In this document: positions 44,613 to 55,323 of the stretch, one piece after another
How the letters are laid out: each line of letters opens with the position of its first letter
How positions within the stretch are numbered: position 1 is the stretch's first letter
From: Brassica napus
Taxonomy: Eukaryota > Streptophyta > Magnoliopsida > Brassicales > Brassicaceae
Direction: 5' to 3'
DNA: 64,000 nucleotides
Assembly: GCF_020379485.1 (NCBI RefSeq)
Contig: NC_063448.1
Coordinates: forward strand, 49,733,218-49,797,217
Notes under the pieces: model-generated
Told to the model about the DNA's origin: nothing
The model's input: the letters and a program-made list of their open reading frames with translations, nothing else
The model's database searches: none
Program-made: the position numbers and the translations under genes

Positions 44613-45897
44613 TGTTCTTGTTAGAGCTGAATGTTTGTATTTTAACCATTCGGGTATGCCATATATATATTAAGCCGATTTATTTATCATATTAATGACC
44701 CCTAATAAAGATTGAAATCGTTTAAAGAAAGATTTTAATTGTGTATTGTCATAAATTGATTTGCATATGATATGATTTTAACTTGCGCAAGTAATATAAT
44801 AAATACGAAAACAACTACCGCAAGTAATTGATTAGAATAATAAGGAAAGTTAGTAATATGCAAATCTTGCGCAAGTAATCTAATTATATGGGCTTAATAT
44901 CTATCTAGTTATCTAATTATATGGGCTTAATATCTCATAATTAAGAAAACCAAAATTGAAAATCAGAAAACCAAAGGACCGGATACAGAAAGGAATGAAA
45001 CCGACTGAACAAACGGATTTGCATATGCTTTCAGGAGAAGAGAAGGTTTACCTTATCTCTGACAGTATTATCTCATTAAGATCTTAATCGTTCTGCAATT
45101 AGCAATGCAACAGACCATTGGAATTGTTTTGTAAAGCTCTAAATCGTGCTAATGAAACAAAAAAATAAACTTTAAAATCACAAGATAGTACTGTCCAAAT
45201 ATCTGTTGAATTATTAAGGAGAAGGTAATCTTACAGTCCTTCTTCAATTACTGGAGTCGAATGCAAGTTTGTTGTGATAATACTACTGTGGTCGTGGCAA
45301 TGGTCTTGTTTAAGAGAAACAAGACCTGAACAGCAAGAAGGTTAATCAATCAATTAGATACAAAAAGATTCGAAATGTAAATAAGCAAAATGTAATCAAT
45401 CAAGAAACATATGTCGATTGGAATCAGTGTTATCCACCAATCTTTGTATCATAGCTTAAAAGTCGAATCCAATCAGAGGTATCAAAAAACCTTCGCATCA
45501 TATCTTAAAAGTCGAATCCAATCAGAGAAGCAAAAAAAAACCTAAAATTCCGAGAGACTCGATAAACTTCACCTCGTCTGGCTGTCGATGCTGTTAGCGA
45601 TGGATAGGATTGAGTCTTTATGTTATGAAGAACAAAACTCATCTGGTCGGACTGTCTTCATCAGATTGAAACCATTTTCCCCTTCAATTGACACGCGATT
45701 GGAAAAAAAAAAGAAGAAAAAACTTCAACATAAACGACTGCGTTTTTAATTACGCGGAAGGAAGTGAAAAAATAAATCAAAAAGAAAAATTCCAAAAATT
45801 CAACCAATAGAATTATAACGTTTTTCCTGAGAAACTCTATATGAGTGCCACCTCAGCAGAAATCACTAAAGTGACTTCTCTTTTAATGTATAGGGGG
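44613..45897 (-). other. 5' non-coding region of the Helitron
   Basis: It lies between the RPA1-like start and the 5' TC terminus. The terminal 110 bp carry the family's leader (GCCACCTCAGCAGAAATCAC... read on the plus strand). It includes a 70-bp inverted fragment of the helicase gene at about 45009-45079. Confidence 0.5.
45009..45079 (+). pseudogene. Inverted fragment of the helicase intron-exon junction
   Basis: On the plus strand, CAAACGGATTTGCATATGC and the following GAGAAGAGAAGGTTTACCTT and TCTGACAGTATTATC repeat the end of intron 12 and start of exon 13 of the Rep-helicase gene (26515-26585, minus strand), with only a few changes, and then diverge. It is in opposite orientation to the intact gene. 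Confidence 0.75.
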
Positions 45898-45898
45898 A

Positions 45899-47102
45899 TA
45901 AAAGACATTTATAACCTTTTGATTAACTTTGATAAAAAAAGACATATGGTTAACTAATCTAAACCTAAAACATCAACTATAAACCCTAAATCATCAACTC
46001 TGAACCCTAAACCCCGAAACATCAACTCTAAACCCTAAACCCCGAAACATCAACTCTAAACCCTAAACCCTAAACCATAAACCTTCAAATCTAAACCCTA
46101 AAACATCAACTCTAAACCCTAAACCCTAAATCTAATCTTAAAACATCAACTTTAAACCCTAAATCATCAACTCTAAACCCTAAACCAGGAAACATCAACT
46201 CCAAACCCTAAACCCCAAAACATCAACTCTAAACCCTAAACCATGAAACATCAGCTCTAAACCTTAAACCCCAAAACATCAACTCTAAACCCTAAACCCT
46301 AAACCTTCAAATCTAAACCCTAAAACATCAACTCTAAACCCTAAACGTAAACCCTAAACCATAAACCCTATATTTTTCTAAAAGTCGAACCCTAAACCCT
46401 AAAACCCTAAACCTTCAAATCTAAACACTAAAACATCAACTTTAAACCCTAAACGTAAACTCTAAACCCTAAAACCCTAAACCTTCAAATCTAAACCCTA
46501 AAACATCAACTCTAGGGTTTTAGAGTTTAGGGTTTAGAGTTGAAGGTTTAGGGTTTAGGGTTTAGAGTTGATGTTTTAGGGTTTAGGGTTAATTTTTTAG
46601 GGTTTAGGGTTTAGAGTTTACTTTTAAAGGTTTAGGGTTTAGTGTTGATAGTTTAATGTTTAGTGTTGATGGTTTAGAGTTGAAGTTTAGGGTTTAGGGT
46701 TTAGAGTTGATGTTTTAGGGTTTAGAGTTGAAGGTTTAGGGTTTAGAGTTGATGTTTCAGGGTTTAGGATTCGTATTTCAAAAAAAAAAGGGTTTAGGAT
46801 TGATGGTTTAGGGTTCGTATTTCAAAAAAATAGGGTTTAGGATTGATGGTTTAGGGTTTAGAGTTGAGTTTATGGTTTAGGGTTTGAATTTCGAAATAGT
46901 ATAATTTTAAAAAAAAATTAAAAAAATTATTTTGTTATTTTTTTAGGATTTTTATTTATTTAAATATTTATTTATTATAAACGTAAAGAATAAAGGCATA
47001 AGAGTATTTTGCCACTTAATGAAAAGTATTTTTGAAAATGTCTTTTTAGTGGTGGTAAAAATGAAAAGTAGTAGCATGAAAATGGTAAACATGTAATTTT
47101 TC
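45899..47102. mobile_element. Right part of the MULE-type MITE with a palindromic telomere-like array
   Basis: This is the continuation of 25098-25180 across the Helitron. From about 45955 to 46512 it is made of CCCTAAA-type words (unit like AAACATCAACTCTAAACCCT). From 46513 to about 46880 it is TTTAGGG-type words, the inverse of the first arm. It then goes through AT-rich DNA to the terminus GTAATTTTTC near 47102. Confidence 0.65.
45955..46880. repeat. Inverted telomere-like repeat array
   Basis: The left arm (about 560 bp) is CCCTAAA-rich and the right arm (about 370 bp) is TTTAGGG-rich, meeting at about 46513 (CTCTAGGGTTTTAGAG). The units are degenerate and often joined by AACATCAACT or its inverse AGTTGATGTT. 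Confidence 0.85.
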
Positions 47103-47819
47103 TAAGAAAGAACTAAGTAATCAAAAAAATTATAAATGGTCCCAACATAGAATTTGTTATAGAAAACTTATAAAAAAATGGAGAGGATAAGTTTTGAACA
47201 ACAAGTTATTATATATATTATTGCTAATATTTGGTTAAATATTAATGAATTAGAGACAAAAGAACTCACAACCTAAAAGTACTAATAATGAATAACCACA
47301 TTTACGTATATAATAAAATATTTAATTAAATGAAATTTTTATTTAGATAAAATTTGTAAGTTTTATAAATAACAAAAAAATATTAAAATTAGTAATAAAT
47401 ATTAATGATAGAATGTATTCGGAAGAAAAAATGAGGAAAACTATTAGAGCAAAACACGAACCTATTTTAAATTTACTTCATTTTCAAAGAATAAAATGAA
47501 GGTAACAATTGGAAATTCCAAAAGTTTAGCAAAAAAAACAATTGAAAATACCGTGTGTTATAATTCAGATTTTAAACTCTTATATTTTCATGTTAGTTAA
47601 CCTATAAATTGTTGTGCCTTGGTCAACATTTTCTCCTCGCCAAGTCCAGTCCCGGCGTCCCGTAGTGATATCAATCCGGTTTCTCGGTCAAGACAGACCC
47701 ATTCAGCTTTAGATCCATGAGAACTCACATATTTTTAGGTTTGTCCACTCCGATTGTCTAGGCATATATTTCCAAGTAGATCAGTCCGGTCCGGACTCCG
47801 GACTACGTGGTTAGCTCAG
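47103..47819. other. Unassigned intergenic DNA
   Basis: AT-rich to about 47620, then a GC-richer stretch (CCAGTCCCGGCGTCCCGTAG, TCCGGTCCGGACTCCGG) with no ORF that I recognise. Confidence 0.35.
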
Positions 47820-47833
47820 GAGTAGTATCTTTT

Positions 47834-48013
47834 TTTTTCTTTTTTTTGGCTAAAGATATAAATATCATTAAACATAATGAAAGTCTGAATACAAGGATCT
47901 TGTAATCTGATCAGCTCGAAAGCATTTCGGATTCAAAGAGTCGCAAAAAAGATATAAAAAAAACTCATTGAATCACAAAGCTTCTAAGATTAATATGATT
48001 CATCGGTTAATAT
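47834..48013 (-). mobile_element. Small non-LTR retroposon with exact 14-bp target duplication
   Basis: GAGTAGTATCTTTT occurs at 47820-47833 and again at 48014-48027, flanking a 180-bp unit. Its minus-strand 3' end is A-rich (the T run near 47834-47847). It is non-coding: a SINE or heavily truncated LINE. Confidence 0.75.
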
Positions 48014-48073
48014 GAGTAGTATCTTTTAAAGATTCATCAATTAATATGATTAATTGTTGTACAAATCTAAGTT

Positions 48074-48088
48074 GTTACAAAAAAAAAA
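48074..48088 (+). mobile_element. 15-bp retroposon stub between 18-bp direct repeats
   Basis: GTTGTACAAATCTAAGTT is present at 48056-48073 and exactly again at 48089-48106. Between them is only GTTAC plus ten A residues, the form left by a LINE insertion that aborted almost immediately after priming. Confidence 0.6.
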
Positions 48089-48381
48089 GTTGTACAAATC
48101 TAAGTTTTCAAAGTGAAACTTGGTAACAAACTAATTGAAGAGTTGTATCGTGAGTCTCACATATGACGTAAGAAATATATAAAGAATATACGTAGGCTCC
48201 CTTGACTCGAGTGTCGAGAGAGTATATCTACACTTACGGGAGATCTCAAGAGTTTTTAGTCCTCTATCAGATCAGTTAAAGACCCTTTGATCAATACAAC
48301 TATATATTTCATCGCTCGGACATGAGCTGCTTCTGCGGGTCGGATTGCCTATATTAACATGCAGACATGATCAGTCGTGAC

Positions 48382-49840
48382 TGATATCTTGCATATTTCC
48401 ATTATCTTATTCATTCGTCCATGTGCATTTTGATCATATAGACTAGGATTTAGCCATGTTTAGGTTACATTTTGCATACATGAGTCTTTATCAGGTGTTG
48501 GAGTGCCACATGGAGTTCTTGGGGACATTTGGATGCATTTGGAGCTCAAAGGAGGTGAAATAGGTGATCATTGGACGAGCAGAGGATGGGAGCGAGGTTC
48601 CGCAGGGACGTCATGAGATCGCTCAAAAGCACCTCTCAGAGCGACCTAGCTGGAGCGACCCCGTGAAGTCGCTCGCCATATTCATCCCGTTGGAAGCCCA
48701 GAGCGACTTGCCCAGAGCGACGCACCGAGGTCGCTCGCATCTCACACCCCTCTTGGAGCGACCTCCCAAAGCGACACCCGAGGTCGCTCGCGTCTCTATG
48801 CGAGACGACACGAAGCGAAGCCCGTAGCGACCTCTCAGAGCGACCCACTGAGGTCGCTCCCGAAGGCCGGAGCGACTTGTCGGAGCGACATGCCGAGGTC
48901 GCTCCGCGTCTATTGTTGGGTCGATTTCTAAATTACTTAAGGCCCTTTTGGTCATTTCATTATGCACGTTTTACATTTCTAAAACCTATGTTTTAAACAT
49001 CTTTGGTAGCCACCAGGCAGATTATCTTTGGATCTATTGAGAAATACACAAAAACTCTCTTGAGAAGTTCATCTCTTGGATTTTGATTGTTATGTTCTTG
49101 TGTTATTGTTGATTTCTTATCTATTTCTCTACATGATTAATCTGAAATCCAATATGGGTTTAAGAGGAATCATGGAGATTAGTGAGTAATCACCTTTTGA
49201 ATTCATGGGTTAGGGAGATCAAGGGTGATTAGGTTAGTTCTAAGATGTTTTAGTGTAGATCATTCTTGTTCCTTGCTAGTAGAGTATTCATAATGCATCT
49301 TCTGAGTTGGCCACTCAAAAGTTGATCAATAGGCATTTCCCACCCAAAAGGTGTTTGATGAAATGCCTGAGACAACTCTCCTAGGCTTTTAGTATACTTT
49401 GCCAAAGACATTTGTTGTTAAAGGTGCTAAAATAGCTAATAGACTTGTTAGTAATGATTGCTTTCATATTATTCAACCAAAGACATTTGATGTTTGAGAT
49501 ATGTTAGCAAATGAGCATTGATCTAGACATAGAGCTTGCTTAGAATTGTGTCTAGGCTTAAGGTCGATAGTTTGATTGATCATTTGCCATTCTTAGTTCG
49601 ATACTTGATCACCCAAGGTCTAATCCCTATGCCCATGAGTTCTATTTTCCCTTAGTCAAGAAAGTATCATTTTGTTATTGCTTTCTAGTATTAGTAGTAG
49701 TTTAAAACTCATCTAAATCATTGGTTGCACTTAGATTAAGTGAGTACTTGCATTCTCGGTGCTTTGATATCCCTCAGAACTGGTTTGACAATCACTATAC
49801 CACAACATTTGTCTTAGGAGCTTCAAAACTCTTAACATCA
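48382..49840 (+). repeat. 5' LTR
   Basis: 1,459 bp. It contains a GC-rich block (48594-48910) with about fifteen GAGCGAC / GTCGCTC words in both orientations. It has a 26-bp segment near 49256-49282 absent from the other LTR. Confidence 0.92.
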
Positions 49841-49843
49841 AAT

Positions 49844-49856
49844 TGGCGCCGTTGCC
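49844..49856 (+). promoter_or_regulatory. Primer binding site (tRNA-Asp type)
   Basis: TGGCGCCGTTGCC lies three bases after the 5' LTR, as in Athila elements. Confidence 0.85.
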
Positions 49857-49897
49857 AAATTCTGAGTAGATTTAAACATTGAGATTTAGTCACTTGC

Positions 49898-52390
49898 TTG
49901 AGACTAAGTCATTTTTATTTTCTTTTGTTACTGATTCTCCTTCTTCACCTCCCTTTACTTTACAAGTGTATAAACTTGAGGAGCAAGGGTCCATCAAACC
50001 TAGTTCCAAGAGCCGCAGACATCAGAGCTTTAGAGAGAGAGTGTGCTAGAAAGAGACGAGAAGAAGAGCAACAGTCTCACTTGCAGAGATTGGATACTGA
50101 TATGGCAGACGTACCTCAAAATGATGCCAACAACGTTCCACACAACCAACAGGGAGCAGCTCGACCCATTGGCACTTACGACCGCCCCAACACACACGGT
50201 CATAGATTCGGAATCCGAGCACCAGCTGTGGCAGCCAACAACTTTGAGGTCAAGTCAGGACTCCTCAACGTGATCGAGAACAACAAGTATCATGGCTTGG
50301 CTCTAGAGGACCCATTTGATCACTTGGATAGGTTCGACAGCTACTGTGGGTTGTCAAAAACCAATGGTGTGTCTGAGGACGCATTGAAGCTGAAGTTATT
50401 CCCTTTCTCTTTAGGGGATAAGGCACGTCAGTGGGAGAAATCTTTACCCAGCGACTCTATCACTACTTGGGATGAGTGCAAGAGAGCATTCTTCTCATCC
50501 TCAAGAACTGCTAAGCTGAGAAATGAGATCTCCAGTTTCCAACAGAAGAACTTGGAATGATTCAGTGAAGCCTGGGAGAGATTCAAGGGCTACCAAGCTT
50601 AATGCCCACACCATGGTTTCTCTAAGGAGAGCTTGCTGAGCACATTCTACCGTGGTGCTCTTCCTAAGTACAGGGCCAGACTGGATACAGCTAGCAATGG
50701 GTTCTTCTTGGGGAGAACTGAGGAAGATGCAGAGGAGCTGGTTGACAACATGGTAAAGAGTGATGCAGTCTACAGTGGAGACCACGACAGAAGCAGTCGA
50801 ACAGATGATAAGCAGACGAGGAAGGAGTTGAAAGCTCTACAGGATAAGATAGACATCCTCCTTGCTGATAAAGCCACACAAGAGCAGCTGCACTTTGTTG
50901 GTAACCCAAGCCAAGAGACACCACCAGTTGTCCATGAGGTTGAGGGTTTGGAAAGTCAGGAAGAGCTGTGTTTCATCAACAACAATGGTAGCTGGTACAA
51001 AAAAGAGCCCAACTTTCAGTACAACAACTACCAACATAAATCATATCCCAACAACCAACAGAGTGGTTATCCGCCTCGAAACAACCAGCAAGGCAGCTAT
51101 CAACCTCAGCAAAACCCCTCATCTGGTTCCTCTGCTCCTCAAGAGAGCAGCCCTGACACCCTGCTGAAACAAATCTTGGAGTCTCAGACTAGAAGTGAGA
51201 AGCATGTTGGTTATGAGCTGAAGAACCTTCATTCCAAGATTGATGGGAGCTACAATGAGCTCAACAACAAGTTCTCACATCTTGCTTCTACAGTCAAGAA
51301 TTTAGAGAATCAGTTTGCTTCCATGAACACTCACCAGACTCGCCAGCAAGGATCTCTACCTGGAAAATCTGACCAAAACTCCAAGGAGGCCAAAGCTATC
51401 ACCCTTAGGAGTGGTAAGCAGTTACCTCCTACAACCCTCACCAGGGATGCTGAGAAACTAGGTGAGGAGGTGGCCATCGACTTAGATGATGAAGTGGTGA
51501 TTGTTGATGAGAAAATCAATGATGAAATCGTGGAGAAGATTGTAGAAGCCAAAGGTAAAGGAAAGGTGGGGGAAGAGAAGAAAACAGTGAAAGATGGTGA
51601 AGTTCTTGCTCCAGCAAGTGAGAATTCTTTTGTTCCTCCTCCCTATGAAACCAAACTACCATTCCCTGGTAGATTCAAGAGGCAGCTGCTAGAGAAGTAC
51701 AAGGCTTTGTTTGAAAAGCAAATGAGTGAAGCTCAGGTTGCAATGCCCATCATCGATGCTTTCATGTTGATTCCTCAATACAACAAGTTCCTGAAAGATG
51801 TTGTAGCTGCAAAGAAGAAGGAAATGGAAAGCATGATGATTCTTACCCATGAGTGCAGTGCCATCATCCAGAGGCTTGATGTTCCAGAGAAGTTAGAGGA
51901 TCCAGGATGCTTCACACTACCCTGTGCTCTTGAACCTATGGTATTTGAGAAATGTCTCTGCGATTTGGGAGCTAGTGTCAGCGTGATGCCCTTGTCTGTT
52001 GCAAAGAAGCTTGGATTCACTCAGTACAAGAAGTGTAGACTCTCTCTGGTGTTAGCTGATCGTTCAGTGAAGTACCCTGTGGGCATCTTAGAGGACCTAC
52101 CTGTGAAGATTGGAAGGTATGAGATACCTACAGATTTTGTGGTGCTTGAGATGGATGAGGAGGCTCAGGACCCACTGATTCTTGGAAGGCCATTCTGAGC
52201 TACAGCAGGAGCAATTGTTAAGGTGAAAGAGGGCACGATTGATCTCCATTTGGGTAAAGGGCATGTTCTCCACTTTGACATCAAGGAGAAAATGAAGAAA
52301 TCAACTGTGTTCGGGCAAGCCTTCTACATTGAAGAGTTACCACCTGAGGACGACGAGGAGGGAGCATCTCCCTCTACTCATTCTCCATAG
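49898..52390 (+). pseudogene. gag-protease polyprotein with three in-frame stops
   Basis: One reading frame runs from 49898 to TAG at 52388-52390, interrupted by TGA (50558-50560), TAA (50600-50602) and TGA (52196-52198) without frameshift. The gag core is seen as FEVKSGLLNVIE, YHGLALEDPFDHLDRF, KLFPFSLGDKARQWEKSLP, AWERFKGYQ and CPHHGFSKESLLSTFYRGA. A Gln/Asn-rich spacer follows, then a retropepsin-like domain with CDLGASVSVMPLSVAKKLGF (the DSG-equivalent reads DLGA, as is common in Athila) and LILGRPF. The ATG region (MRLSHFYF...) is hydrophobic and may not be the true start. The product would be a capsid precursor; the stops make it non-functional here unless read through. Confidence 0.85.
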
Positions 52391-52526
52391 AAGGTAACCC
52401 ACTACTTTCCCTCATTCTCTTTTTGGGTATCTCTCTCATTTAAGTTTGGGGGAGGTACCAAGTATTTGATCACGTTTGCTTTGATGATTTTGAGTCTCAT
52501 GCATTGCATTATACATATATATTTGC

Positions 52527-52568
<42 letters not shown>

Positions 52569-53870
52569 TTAGTTTGCATCATTGGCATTTCTAGGAGAGT
52601 CTAGAGCATATAGGTTGCATTTACTTGCATTGGGAGCAATGATTTGAAATGCCTTGTAAAGAACATTACTTTGCACCTGAATAGCTTATGCACCTCTCAA
52701 AAACACTTGTATGCTTCGAGCCTTGAAGACTCTTCCTGAAACTTTTTGATTGCTGAAACTCAGTCTTTGAAGCCAACTACAACCTTATTTGAACTGAACG
52801 AACTTAATGCTTCTTGCTCATGGTCCCTTGTGTACTAAGTCATGGCTATACACACTTGAGTTGTCACATCCTTTATGCCAATCTTATTTTGACAAACTCT
52901 AGTGGTAGACCACTCCCAAAACCTTTCCCTTCTTTTAAGCTTTCATTGTTTGATGAGTGAGGCCTTCTTCGGAAAGTCTTACATATGCATAATGTTGAAA
53001 GTATCGGGAACGACAATGCTTTATCTTCATTCTTGCTAGATTGGGCACTCTATTGTCTAGCTATAGGTGCGGCGTGAGAGTTGTGATTATGATTTGGGAG
53101 CAATGAAAAAGGAAAAGAAATGACTCTTTGTGTTTAAGTGAATTGTCTTATTGGGATAAGTAGAAAAACTTCTAGCTCAAGTTATGAAAAGTCTTAGCCC
53201 TCATCTAAACAAAAAATATATATATATATATAAAAAGAAAAGAAAAAGAAAGAAAAAGGGGGCTAGCAAAGTTGTTAGGAGCTAAGTAATGTTTTGAGGT
53301 TGTGGAAAATCCCTTGTAGATTTCAAAGAGAAGGAGTTAAAGTTCTTAGGATTTTTTGGTGAGAGATGTGAGTTGGGTTTGACATTTGGGAATGATTGTG
53401 TAATTGTATGATTGGGAAAAGGGTAGAACAATGGAGATTGAGCATTGTATGCATGAGTTGATCCATTTCTTAGATATATTATGTGCAATGTCAAGGCTAC
53501 TTGTTTTGAGAGTAAATCACTTTAAAAGATCATGGATTTTGAACCTCTTGACCCACTTGAATAAAAGCTTTCCCTTACTCAACCAAATGATTTGGACCAA
53601 TTGACCATTTGCAAGAATTCACTTGATGCTATGCTTAATGAACTTGAGAGTTGGCTGATTTGCATGTGTGAATGCATGATGATGAGTGTAGGGATGAAAA
53701 GAGTTGAATAGGCCTAGAGAAGCTAGAGTATAATAAGAGAGGGTGTACTAATGCTGAATTTAGATGTTGATTTGAGTGCTTTGTGTGTTTCTTTTGGCTA
53801 TGAGCTCTCACCTTCAAATCTCTCTCCCTATGAGTTCTAGAAAGTTCACTTGTGGACAAGTAAAAGAACA
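52391..53870. other. Internal non-coding region of the LTR element
   Basis: It starts with a second purine-rich motif AAGTTTGGGGGAGG (52443-52456). It includes a run of more than 30 A residues (52530-52563), a TA microsatellite near 53218 and no domain that I recognise. This is where pol or an env-like ORF would lie in full-length relatives. Confidence 0.6.
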
Positions 53871-53883
53871 AGTTTGGGGGAGT
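53871..53883 (+). promoter_or_regulatory. Polypurine tract
   Basis: AGTTTGGGGGAGT sits directly before the 3' LTR; it would prime plus-strand synthesis. Confidence 0.8.
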
Positions 53884-55318
53884 TGATATCTTGCATATTT
53901 CCATTATCTTATCCATTCGTCCATGTGCATTTTGATCATATAGACTAGGATTTAGCCTTGTTTAGGTTACATTTTGCATACATGAGTCTTTATCAGGTGT
54001 TGGAGTGCCACATGGAGTTCTTGGGGACATTTGGATGCATTTGGAGCTCAAAGGAGGTGAAATAGGTGATCATTGGACGAGCAGAGGATGGGAGCGAGGT
54101 TCCGCAGCGACGTCATGAGGTCGCTCAAAAGCACCTCTCAGAGCGACCTAGCTGGAGCGACCCCGTGAAGTCGCTCGCCATATTTATCCCGTTGGAAGCC
54201 CAGAGCGACTTGCCCAGAGCGACGCACCGAGGTCGCTCGCATCTCACACCCCTCTCGGAGCGACCTCCCAAAGCGACACCCCGAGGTCGCTCGCGTCTCT
54301 ATGGCGAGACGACACGAAGCGAAGCCCGGAGCGACCTCTCAGAGAGACCCACTGAGGTCGCTCCCGAAGGCCGGAGTGACTTGTCGGAGCGACATGCCGA
54401 GGTCGCTCCGCGTCTGTTGTTGGGTCGATTTCTATATTACTTAAGGCCCTTTTGGTCATTTCATTATGCACGTTTTACATTTCTAAAACCTATGTTTTAA
54501 ACATCTTTGGTAGCCACCAGGCAGATTATCTTTGGATCGATTGAGAAATACACAAAAACTCTCTTGAGAAGTTCATCTCTTGGATTTTGATTGTTATGTT
54601 CTTGTGTTATTGTTGATTTCTTATCTATTTATCTACATGATTAATCTAAAATCCAATATGGGTTTAAGAGGAATCATGGAGATTAGTGAGTAATCACCTT
54701 TTGAATTCATGGGTTAGGGAGATCAAGGGTGATTAGGTTAGTTCTAGGATGTTTTAGTAGAGTATTCATAATGCATCTTCTGAGTTGACCACTCAAAAGT
54801 TGATCAATAGGCATTTCCCACCCAAAAGGTGTTTGATGAAATGCCTGAGACAACTCTCCTAGGCTTTTAGTATACTTTGCCAAAGACATTTGTTGTTAAA
54901 GGTGCTAAAATAGCTAATAGACTTGTTAGTAATGATTGCTTTCATATTATTCAACCAAATACATTTGATGTTTGAGATATGTTAGCAAATGAGCATTCAT
55001 CTAGACATAGAGCTTGCTTAGAATTGTGTCTAGGCTTAAGGTCGATAGTTTGATTGATCATTTGCCATTCTTAGTTCGATACTTGATCACCCAAGGTCTA
55101 ATCCCTATGCCTATAAGTTCTCTTTTCCCTTAGTCAAGAAAGTATCATTTTGTTATTGCTTTCTAGTATTAGTAGTAGTTTAAAACTCATCTAAATCATT
55201 GGTTGCACTTAGATTAAGTGAGTACTTGCATTTTCGGTGCTTTGATATCCCTCAGAACTGGTTCGACAATCACTATACTACAACGTTTGTCTTACAAGCT
55301 TCAAAACTCTTAACATCA
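53884..55318 (+). repeat. 3' LTR
   Basis: 1,435 bp, collinear with the 5' LTR apart from a 26-bp deletion between TAGT repeats and scattered substitutions. It carries the same GAGCGAC-rich block (about 54094-54415). Confidence 0.92.
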
Positions 55319-55323
55319 GTGAC

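Larger units (their letters stand above)
25181..45898 (-). mobile_element. Large putatively autonomous Helitron, 20.7 kb
   Basis: The 3' end (left) on the minus strand has a 6-bp stem hairpin CCGCAC-AGG-GTGCGG (25194-25208), then CTAG (25181-25184), then host T. The 5' end (right) is TCCCCCTATACATTAAAAGAG from 45898, preceded by A. So it inserted at an A^T dinucleotide without target duplication, as Helitrons do. The order from the 5' end is: RPA1-like gene, two 117-aa ORFs, a 118-aa three-exon gene, an F-box-like ORF (opposite strand), a truncated RPA gene, and Rep-helicase. The Rep-helicase gene points toward the 3' end as in autonomous plant Helitrons. No second hairpin-CTAG end was noticed inside. 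The alternative is two overlapping or nested Helitrons sharing one visible 3' end. Confidence 0.8.
48382..55318 (+). mobile_element. Athila-like LTR retrotransposon, complete ends but no pol (TR-GAG type), 6.9 kb
   Basis: LTRs at 48382-49840 and 53884-55318 begin TGATATCTTGCATATTTCC and end CTTAACATCA. An exact 5-bp target duplication GTGAC flanks them (48377-48381, 55319-55323). The primer binding site TGGCGCCGTTGCC (49844-49856) is of the tRNA-Asp kind used by Athila. The polypurine tract AGTTTGGGGGAGT (53871-53883) abuts the second LTR. Only gag and protease-like sequence is present; reverse transcriptase, RNase H and integrase are missing. The LTRs are highly similar, so the insertion is young. 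Confidence 0.92.

Noticed and set aside
45955..46880. Ancient telomere-telomere fusion site
   Set aside because: An end-to-end fusion would read TTTAGGG then CCCTAAA on one strand. Here the order is the reverse, the units contain non-telomeric spacers, and the array is bounded by MITE ends.
48564..48967. Open reading frames across the LTR GC-rich block on both strands
   Set aside because: They result from the repeated GAGCGAC words, occur in both LTRs and overlap on opposite strands. No protein family resemblance.
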